A stretch of 12,239 nt of DNA, taken from the NCBI GenBank assembly GCA_027062035.1, contig JAMOUL010000087.1:1-12239 (forward strand), written 5' to 3'. The position numbers and the translations under genes are program-made. A model generated the notes under the pieces. It worked only from the letters and a program-made list of their open reading frames with translations, was not told the DNA's origin and made no database searches. This DNA is from Candidatus Aminicenantota bacterium. Its GTDB lineage: Bacteria; Acidobacteriota; Aminicenantia; S016-38. This document shows positions 1 to 4,931 of this stretch, piece by piece (within the stretch, counting starts at the first letter, position 1; each line of letters opens with the position of its first letter).

Positions 1-456
1 CGCCAGTTTAAGGAATGGTTCCTTCTCTATGGGACATCCTGGAAGAACAGCATCAACCTTCACATAGGCGGATACGGGTTTCGGTTCCAACGGTGTGGAA
101 AGGGTAACCGCTGTTTCTTTACCATAGACCTTCTTGTATTTTTCCCTCCATTCTTCGTTCCCCATAAACATGGCCTGGACTCCTCCATACACCGCACAAT
201 GGCCTATGGCCACAAGGATCTTGCTCTTCTTTCGGATTTCAAGAAGGTCTTCGAGGTCCTTCTCTGTGGAAACCGAGCCTTCCACAAAGGCAACATCGAG
301 TTTAGCCTCCTCATCCTTTGCACTTGAAGCCATAACAAAGGACTTTATCTCAAATATCTCGAATATTTTCAGAAGCTCGTCCTCGCAATTAAGTATATTA
401 AGCTGGTCCCCGGCACAACCGGTGAGACCGTATATTCCAATCTTTGGTTTTCCCAT
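1..456 (-). CDS. hydD: NAD(P)-linked [NiFe]-hydrogenase (sulfhydrogenase-type) small subunit, delta; 3' end cut by window edge
   Basis: This is the electron-transferring small subunit of a cytoplasmic group 3 [NiFe]-hydrogenase (NADH:ubiquinone oxidoreductase 20 kDa fold). It carries the proximal Fe-S cluster that takes electrons from the NiFe large subunit. The 152 visible codons run from ATG (456-454) to the window edge, so the C-terminal part, which carries further Cys motifs in homologues, is missing. Visible landmarks are IYGLTGCAGDQL (8-19), VAFVEGSVST (55-64), VAIGHCAVYGG (82-92) and VLPGCPIEKE (137-146), giving candidate ligands C14, C87 and C141. The usual CxxC reads C-A-G-D here: residue 17 is Asp, and the next Cys is C24. 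The start is supported by AGGAGG overlapping the hydG stop codon, 10 bp upstream. The gene is third in a hydB-hydG-hydD series; hydA is expected past position 1. A related non-hydrogenase Fe-S complex cannot be excluded without the large subunit. Confidence 0.88.
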   Translation of the reverse strand, partial: MGKPKIGIYGLTGCAGDQLNILNCEDELLKIFEIFEIKSFVMASSAKDEEAKLDVAFVEGSVSTEKDLEDLLEIRKKSKILVAIGHCAVYGGVQAMFMGNEEWREKYKKVYGKETAVTLSTPLEPKPVSAYVKVDAVLPGCPIEKEPFLKLA

Positions 457-466
457 TTTCGCCTCC

Positions 467-1324
467 TTAGATGAGTCCCTTAATGTTCTTTACATCCCAC
501 AGGGTAAACACAGGGCCATCAACACAGGTGTACTTGTGACCAACGACACACTGACCGCATTTACCCATTCCACATTTCATCCTTCTTTCCAGGGTCATAA
601 AGATCTGGTCGTCGGGTATGCCGAGTTTCAGGAACTCTTCTACAACGTACTTGTACATAACCGGTGGTCCACAAACCACAGCTGCAGTATTTTTACCATC
701 GACTTCCACATGTCTGAAGAGTTTGGTAACAACCCCCTTTTCAAAGGGCCACACTCCTGTGGGGTCAGAATCCACTGTAAGATGGCATTCGAAATCATCC
801 CTTTCCTTCAAGCGGAAGAACTCCTCTCTGAAGAGCATATCTTCAGGGGTTTTTGCTCCGTGGAGGTAGAATATCTTTCCGAACAAATCACGATTGTCCA
901 GGGCGTAAAGAAGCAGGGAGCGAAGGGGAGCAGCTCCAAGTCCTCCTGCCACAAAGAGAAGGTCCTTTCCAATCATCTTCTCCACCGGAAAACCGTTTCC
1001 GAAGGGACCCCTTAACCAGACAAAGGAATTTTCCTTGAGTTCAAAGAGTTTGGTGGTAAGTTTTCCAACCTTTCTTATGCAGAACTCAAAGAGCCCGGGT
1101 CTGGAAGGAGTTGAAGTTATGGAAAAGGGCGCCTCTCCAACATTGGGGATGGACATCATCATGAACTGTCCGGGTTTATAATTGGAAGTGAGATGGAATA
1201 CCTTGTCCTGATCACAGATTCTTACCTGGAAAAATCTCACATCCTTTGTCAGATCATATTTTCTTACTATCCTCGCCCTTTCAGGCATATATGGATTTTC
1301 CACCTGATATTTTTCCTCAAGCAT
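467..1324 (-). CDS. hydG: Hydrogenase/sulfhydrogenase FAD- and NAD(P)-binding subunit, gamma
   Basis: This 285-residue flavoprotein of the ferredoxin-NADP reductase fold passes electrons between NAD(P)(H) and the Fe-S chain of the hydrogenase. Domains in order: an FAD-binding beta barrel (about 15-115) with YKPGQFMMMSIP (49-60), GEAPFSITS (63-71) and the phosphate-binding LRGPFGNGFP (104-113); a nucleotide-binding domain with AGGLGAAPLRSLL (126-138) and VCGPPVMYKYV (217-227); and a C-terminal [2Fe-2S] motif with C251, C256, C259 and C267. Length and domain order match sulfhydrogenase gamma and the related dihydroorotate dehydrogenase electron-transfer subunit PyrK. The neighbours decide for the hydrogenase. 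The start ATG overlaps the end of hydB by 8 bp (ATGCTTGA), indicating translational coupling. The usual Arg of RxYS is not present in the GEAPFSITS segment; as I recall, GEAP-type sequences are normal for this subfamily. Confidence 0.92.
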   Translation of the reverse strand: MLEEKYQVENPYMPERARIVRKYDLTKDVRFFQVRICDQDKVFHLTSNYKPGQFMMMSIPNVGEAPFSITSTPSRPGLFEFCIRKVGKLTTKLFELKENSFVWLRGPFGNGFPVEKMIGKDLLFVAGGLGAAPLRSLLLYALDNRDLFGKIFYLHGAKTPEDMLFREEFFRLKERDDFECHLTVDSDPTGVWPFEKGVVTKLFRHVEVDGKNTAAVVCGPPVMYKYVVEEFLKLGIPDDQIFMTLERRMKCGMGKCGQCVVGHKYTCVDGPVFTLWDVKNIKGLI

Positions 1325-2363
1325 TTTTTACCTCCATTCTTTTCCAGAAAGCATCGGTTTTTTCCTTCCTGAGAGCCCTTACAACCGACAAAATGTTTAT
1401 TCCTACAGGGCAACTGGCTATGCACCGCCCGCATCCCACACAGGCCGGACTGCCGTATTCGCTCATAAACCCTACAAGTTTATGGGTGTACCAGAGTTTT
1501 AATCTTTCTGAACGGGCTTCCCTGAAGTTATGTCCGCCTGCCACCATGGAATATTCCCTGAATACACAGGAATACCAGAACCTCTGCCTGTTCATCTCAT
1601 CGCTCCTCAGATCGAACTCATCTTCGATGTCGAAGCATGTACAGGTTGGACAGACCATCGTACAGGTCCCGCAACTGAGACAGGCTTCCCCCATCTCTTC
1701 CCATACAGGAGATTCGTAACTGAAGCTCACAATCTCCGGCATTCCTTCCAGATCTACCTCCAGTTTAAATGACCCATCCCTCTTCTTACGCCATGAAATG
1801 TAGTCATCGATGTCCTTCTGATTGACATCCTCAAGGAAATGGGTGAGACCCTTAATGGCATCCTCTCCCTTTGGAGAACCAACCCATACAAGCAGCTTGT
1901 CTTCCAGGTCGGTGAGGAAGAGGTCAAAACCTTCGTTAACTGTAGACGTAGCAGTGTTATAGCAGAAGCACTTATCATCAGGAATGCAGGAAAGACCAAC
2001 GATTAGGGTAGCCTCCCGGTTCTTCACATAGTAAGGATCGGGATAGAGTCTGGTATAGAACTTGTGATAGATATTGAGCGCATGGATCTCGCATGGATGG
2101 AGTCCGAAGATTACCCTGTTTTTCACCTCCTGATGTTCTTTCCATTCTCCATTCTTGAATTTGAGAATGGTTGCCTTCTTGGGCACAAAGAATTTCTTTG
2201 CGGGGATAAGAGTTCTCAGAGCCTTGAGCTCGAACTTTTCAGGCTCTGCTTTCGCGTAAACATACCCCCTCCCCTTCTTTACAGGCCCCCATAGCTCACC
2301 CCATTTTTCAAGGCCTTTCAGAAAGGGAAGGAAATTTTCCCTTTTCAACTTAAGGACTCTCAT
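1317..2363 (-). CDS. hydB: Hydrogenase/sulfhydrogenase iron-sulfur subunit, beta (two 4Fe-4S clusters)
   Basis: This 348-residue soluble iron-sulfur subunit links the hydrogenase small subunit to the FAD subunit. The N-terminal two thirds is the family's characteristic domain, with a fPKK segment (about 58-64), FGLHPCEIHAL (86-96) and the Cys-rich GLSCIPDDKCFC (123-134). The C-terminal part is a dicluster ferredoxin: C228-x2-C231-x2-C234-x3-C238-P and C308-x2-C311-x2-C314-x3-C318-P, each suited to a [4Fe-4S] cluster. Additional cysteines (C91, C126, C132, C134, C241, C243, C266) are present; whether they bind metal cannot be told from sequence. Length and layout fit HydB of group 3b enzymes and the related anaerobic sulfite reductase subunit A; the next genes favour hydrogenase. 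The ATG start is preceded by GGAGG four bases upstream (2368-2372). It is the first gene of the leftward operon and has its own recognisable promoter. Confidence 0.92.
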   Translation of the reverse strand: MRVLKLKRENFLPFLKGLEKWGELWGPVKKGRGYVYAKAEPEKFELKALRTLIPAKKFFVPKKATILKFKNGEWKEHQEVKNRVIFGLHPCEIHALNIYHKFYTRLYPDPYYVKNREATLIVGLSCIPDDKCFCYNTATSTVNEGFDLFLTDLEDKLLVWVGSPKGEDAIKGLTHFLEDVNQKDIDDYISWRKKRDGSFKLEVDLEGMPEIVSFSYESPVWEEMGEACLSCGTCTMVCPTCTCFDIEDEFDLRSDEMNRQRFWYSCVFREYSMVAGGHNFREARSERLKLWYTHKLVGFMSEYGSPACVGCGRCIASCPVGINILSVVRALRKEKTDAFWKRMEVKNA

Positions 2364-2404
2364 AATTCCTCCGTTTTATAATTTAGTAATTTCTTAACAT
2401 CTAT

Positions 2405-2433
2405 ATGATAGAGGAAATTTCAAAATTTTTCAA
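2405..2433 (-). promoter_or_regulatory. Putative sigma-70-type promoter of the hydB-hydG-hydD operon
   Basis: Read on the minus strand, TTGAAA (2433-2428) is followed after exactly 17 bp by TATCAT (2410-2405). Each hexamer matches the TTGACA/TATAAT consensus at 5 of 6 positions. Transcription would begin near 2398, giving a leader of about 35 nt that includes the GGAGG ribosome binding site (2368-2372) of hydB. The spacer contains the 8-bp palindrome GAAATTTC (2414-2421), which may be chance in this AT-rich stretch. Confidence 0.55.
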
Positions 2434-2443
2434 GAAGTTTTTG

Positions 2444-2457
2444 TTAGAAAATTCTAA
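2444..2457. promoter_or_regulatory. Inverted repeat TTAGAA-AA-TTCTAA, possible operator
   Basis: The perfect 6-bp inverted repeat with a 2-bp centre lies in the divergent intergenic region. Adding the outer bases TTG (2441-2443) and AAA (2458-2460) gives a 20-bp element with 8 of 10 positions paired. It lies 10 bp upstream of the hydB -35 hexamer and overlaps the only plausible -35 of the rightward gene, so a regulator bound here could affect both. It resembles Rex and FNR sites in style but matches neither consensus. Confidence 0.35.
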
Positions 2458-2473
2458 AAAACTGTAATATAAT
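2444..2473 (+). promoter_or_regulatory. Putative promoter of the rightward exported-protein gene
   Basis: There is a perfect -10 hexamer, TATAAT (2468-2473). At an 18-bp distance the -35 would be TTAGAA (2444-2449), a poor match to TTGACA; the better TTGTTA (2441-2446) is 21 bp away, which is too far. Transcription from this -10 would start near 2480, leaving a leader of only about a dozen bases that carries the ribosome binding site. The -10 is convincing; the -35 is not. Confidence 0.5.
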
Positions 2474-2480
2474 AAAGCCG

Positions 2481-2491
2481 GGAGGTGCCAG
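2481..2491 (+). promoter_or_regulatory. Ribosome binding site deciding a GTG start at 2492
   Basis: GGAGG (2481-2485) stands six bases before GTG (2492-2494). The GTG is followed directly by Arg-Lys and a hydrophobic signal sequence. No ATG in the same frame lies near enough to serve instead without losing the signal peptide. Confidence 0.75.
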
Positions 2492-3055
2492 GTGAGAAAA
2501 GCCATCTTTTATGTGGTGTTAACCGCATTTTTTCTGGGAATAGTGCTGGCGGGAAAGGGTCCTGGAGTTAAAGAGCTCATTCTATCAGCAAAGGCCAGAT
2601 ATGAGAAGGGAGACACAGAAGAGGCGGTGAAACTCCTTGAGAAAGCCATCATGGAAATTAAGAACCATGAAAGACTTACAATAAGAAACCTCTTTATCTG
2701 CGATAAGATCTCCGGATATCAGATTATGAAAAAGAAACCCTCGAATACGCTAAAACATGGAGAAACTCTGCTGGTGTATTTTGAACCCGATAATTTCATG
2801 GCGAAGGAAAGTAATGGTAAATACCTGGTCTGGCTCTCTGAAGATGCTCGCTTGCTCGATGAAAAGAACAAAGTTCTCCTTGAAAAAAAGGATTGGATAA
2901 GCTTCAAGCATGAATTTTTCTCCCCTTTAGCACCAATATTCTTTCAGAACAGAATTACCGGCATTCCGAAGGGAAAATACAAACTGGAAATAACCCTGAA
3001 TGATAAATTGAAGGGGAGCTTTGTTACGAAAGTTCTGGAGTTCACAGTCGAATAA
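2492..3055 (+). CDS. Exported protein of unknown function with a TPR-like segment and a beta-rich C-terminal domain
   Basis: I do not recognise this 187-residue protein as a named family. It starts at GTG with a Sec-type signal peptide: RK, a hydrophobic core (about 4-18), and a likely signal peptidase I site after VLA (18-20). It therefore probably acts outside the cytoplasmic membrane. Residues about 27-56 form an amphipathic helical pair with a TPR-like pattern (AKARYEKGDTEEAVKLLEKA, 33-52). The remainder (about 63-187) alternates short hydrophobic strands, including GETLLVYFEPDNF (90-102), KYLVWLSED (110-118) and GIPKGKYKLEITLND (157-171), and looks like a beta-sandwich. It has a single Cys (C70) and no visible catalytic motif. 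It lies alone, divergent from the hydrogenase operon and convergent with the CDP-alcohol phosphatidyltransferase gene (4-bp gap). Its link to the hydrogenase is only positional and through the shared promoter region. Confidence 0.8.
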   Translation: MRKAIFYVVLTAFFLGIVLAGKGPGVKELILSAKARYEKGDTEEAVKLLEKAIMEIKNHERLTIRNLFICDKISGYQIMKKKPSNTLKHGETLLVYFEPDNFMAKESNGKYLVWLSEDARLLDEKNKVLLEKKDWISFKHEFFSPLAPIFFQNRITGIPKGKYKLEITLNDKLKGSFVTKVLEFTVE

Positions 3056-3059
3056 TCTA

Positions 3060-3584
3060 TCAGCTTCCAATAATTTTCCTGCTTTCTGAGAAGAATTTTT
3101 TTATCTGCCCTGAGGTTCTGGAGAAATCGAGGAAAACAGTGAAAATTATCCAGAGAATAAGTGCTATAAAGGAGATCAAATCCTTTAAAAAAACCAAAAT
3201 AATGAAAATTCCATAGATCATCCCCATCCAGAACATAAATGGTGCCTCGCTTTTGAAGGTTATTGCCATCATCAGGAAGGCTGTGGTCAACATCAAAGAT
3301 GTTTTTAATGGAATAAAACCTCTGTGAATCTCATATAAGAATATGGAAGCAGAAAAACAAAGATCTGCTGGAAGATCGAACCATCCAAGGAAAGTTCCAC
3401 CTGATATCCTCGCTATCCTACCATCAAAGAGATCTGTTCCCCACCCTGAAATAACGAAAAGCGAAACAACCCGCAGATTGAAGTTATGAAAGGTGAAATA
3501 AACCAACACAAAGGCAATTATAAATCTTAAGAGGGTTAAAAGATCCGCCAGATAATGGGCCCTTTCCAGAGGAAAGCTTCTCAT
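3060..3584 (-). CDS. Divergent CDP-alcohol phosphatidyltransferase family membrane protein
   Basis: This 174-residue integral membrane protein would transfer a phosphatidyl group from a CDP-linked lipid to an alcohol in phospholipid synthesis; the alcohol cannot be predicted. The N-terminal LADLLTLLRFIIAF (12-25) resembles the family's PNxLTLxR start. The catalytic region reads D51-x2-D54-G55-x2-A58-R59, then D70-x3-D74, so all four metal/catalytic aspartates are present. However, the stretch between AR and the third Asp is 10 residues instead of the usual 12, and the conserved Gly is displaced (G67, three before D70). Several hydrophobic segments follow (about 77-155) with a basic C-terminus (SGQIKKFFSESRK). 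At 174 residues it is in the short range for PgsA-like enzymes. The ATG is preceded by the G-rich AGGGGGG (3589-3595). It follows the phosphohydrolase gene by 42 bp. It could be an active enzyme of altered specificity or an inactive relative. Confidence 0.72.
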   Translation of the reverse strand: MRSFPLERAHYLADLLTLLRFIIAFVLVYFTFHNFNLRVVSLFVISGWGTDLFDGRIARISGGTFLGWFDLPADLCFSASIFLYEIHRGFIPLKTSLMLTTAFLMMAITFKSEAPFMFWMGMIYGIFIILVFLKDLISFIALILWIIFTVFLDFSRTSGQIKKFFSESRKIIGS

Positions 3585-3600
3585 TTGTCCCCCCTGGAAA

Positions 3601-3630
3601 ATTCTACATTCGATAGATAAATATTTTCAA
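3601..3630 (-). promoter_or_regulatory. Possible internal promoter before the CDP-alcohol phosphatidyltransferase gene
   Basis: On the minus strand TTGAAA (3630-3625), which overlaps the stop codon of the upstream phosphohydrolase gene, is followed after 18 bp by TAGAAT (3606-3601). Each matches consensus at 5 of 6 positions. The predicted start would fall at about 3594, inside the G-run that should serve as ribosome binding site. Either the leader is extremely short or the match is chance in AT-rich DNA. Confidence 0.25.
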
Positions 3631-4931
3631 ATGTACCCCAGGGAACGAAGTTCCTTCAGGGTTCTATTGTCCAGCTCACGAAGGTGTTTTTTTATAAACT
3701 TTCTCCTGAAATATTTCTTAAAGCTGATCTTCCTTGAGAACTTAAAAGCACCTGCAATCGGTTTTCCATCCATTTCCCTTCCTAATGGAAGGCCATATAT
3801 ATAAAGAATTGTAGGAGCTATATCAAAAACTGAGGCTTTTTTTATCTCATATCCCTTCTTCACGCCGGGTCCAAGAATGCCCAGGATACCTGTAGGTGGA
3901 GGCATCCAGTCAGGAAGCTCGTGATTATAGCCTCTGGGTCCAAAATCAAATCCATGGTCTGAAAGTACTATGAGATATGTATTTTTATCCATACGGGATA
4001 TATACCGTCCGAGTATTTTATCAAGCCAGCTGTAAACAGGCAGAAGAAGTTCTGCGGTCTTTTCATCCAGTTCCTTCCTGAGAGAAGGTTCAAGTCTATG
4101 GTTCTTCTGCATTTCTTCCAGTCCCTTCTCTGCAAGATTTGGTGGAAGGAACATTCCTATAAAATGGGTTACAACATCCGGCCACCTGTAGTAAAGGGCA
4201 AAGAAATCGTAATTTCCCCTGGTCCATACAAGCTCTCCAACACAATCCACGAATTTTTCCATGCGAATGAAGGCTTTAAAATCCGCTATGACCGGCAACT
4301 TTGCAGGATCTTTCCCCCATTTTCTTGCCATAGCAATATAATCAGGAATGCCCATTTTCTGAAGAATTTCTTTGTAATTTCCGGGAACGCATTTCAGCAG
4401 CATGTTGAAGTATCTCTCTGGGTAGACGGTATCTCTCAGCTTGAAACGTTCATTTTTCTTCATAAATACGACCTTACGTATGGCGTCTGAGACAAAAATC
4501 CCCTTTATATGATCAGGAGGATAGGAAACATACCAGTTTATCACAGCTGAAGACTTTTCGTATTCATTCAATATCTCCCAGATAGCAGGAACTCTTCTCT
4601 CTGAGTTATTGTACGGAACTTTTATTCCCTTTCTCTGCACATACAACCAGTCTATTATCCCGTGCTTCTCCATAGTCTGGCCAGTGGAGATGGTGGTCCA
4701 GATTACAGCGGACAGTGTGGGCTTCATAGACTTTAGCCTTGCCCATGCCCCATTTTCCCGGAGGAATTTAAAATTCGGAAGATGACCTTTCTCGATTAAA
4801 GGTTCTATAAAGTCCCAGTCAGCACCATCAAATCCTATAACAATTACCTTTGTTTTCCCCTTCTTCCCGCTGCAGAAGGGCAGGGACAGAACAATCCCTG
4901 CTACAATTAATAGAACAGCAAACTTCCTCAA
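3627..4931 (-). CDS. Exported AlkP-superfamily phosphodiesterase/phosphohydrolase (type I phosphodiesterase fold)
   Basis: This 434-residue metal-dependent hydrolase belongs to the alkaline phosphatase superfamily, nucleotide pyrophosphatase/phosphodiesterase branch. An N-terminal signal (RK, hydrophobic 4-19, C20) marks it as exported. The stretch before C20 (LSLPF) is a poor lipobox because Phe precedes the Cys, so lipoprotein status is unsure. Metal-site residues visible in order: GFDGADWD (33-40, D35); the nucleophile region KPTLSAVIWTTISTG (70-84, with Thr/Ser 72-74 as candidates); D252 and H256 in WPDVVTH; SDHGF (324-328, D325 and H326); and H337 in NHELPDW. It ends in LRSLGYI, a C-terminal ending I recall from many family members. 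The TTG start (4931-4929) overlaps the rpoC stop by 4 bases. The first downstream ATG (residue 69) would lose the signal and D35, so TTG is preferred although the ribosome binding site is weak. Substrate unknown; phosphodiester or phosphonate compounds, or envelope glycerophospholipid material, are possible. Confidence 0.85.
   Translation of the reverse strand: MRKFAVLLIVAGIVLSLPFCSGKKGKTKVIVIGFDGADWDFIEPLIEKGHLPNFKFLRENGAWARLKSMKPTLSAVIWTTISTGQTMEKHGIIDWLYVQRKGIKVPYNNSERRVPAIWEILNEYEKSSAVINWYVSYPPDHIKGIFVSDAIRKVVFMKKNERFKLRDTVYPERYFNMLLKCVPGNYKEILQKMGIPDYIAMARKWGKDPAKLPVIADFKAFIRMEKFVDCVGELVWTRGNYDFFALYYRWPDVVTHFIGMFLPPNLAEKGLEEMQKNHRLEPSLRKELDEKTAELLLPVYSWLDKILGRYISRMDKNTYLIVLSDHGFDFGPRGYNHELPDWMPPPTGILGILGPGVKKGYEIKKASVFDIAPTILYIYGLPLGREMDGKPIAGAFKFSRKISFKKYFRRKFIKKHLRELDNRTLKELRSLGYI

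Noticed and set aside
134..1015. Long rightward open frame opposite hydG and hydD
   Set aside because: It lies antisense to well-supported conserved genes, has low-complexity Ser/Phe-rich composition and no recognisable motif; the hydG and hydD readings explain the sequence.
1119..1138. Missing Arg of the RxYS FAD motif in HydG as a sign of lost flavin binding
   Set aside because: GEAPFSITS-type sequences occur, as I recall, in normal sulfhydrogenase gamma subunits, so this looks like a family trait rather than a defect.
2441..2460. Rex or FNR binding site in the divergent region
   Set aside because: The half-sites and spacing do not fit TTGTGAA-N4-TTCACAA or TTGAT-N4-ATCAA. It is retained only as an unnamed inverted repeat.
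3075..3102. Possible terminator for the rightward gene (TTCTGAGAA followed by a T-run)
   Set aside because: The stem is only three A/T-rich base pairs, and the T-run lies within the coding sequence of the convergent gene.
3640..3656. GGAAC-GAA-GTTCC inverted repeat near the 3' end of the phosphohydrolase gene, as a terminator
   Set aside because: The stem is only 5 bp on the transcribed strand, no U-run follows, and the bases encode the conserved LRSLGYI C-terminus.
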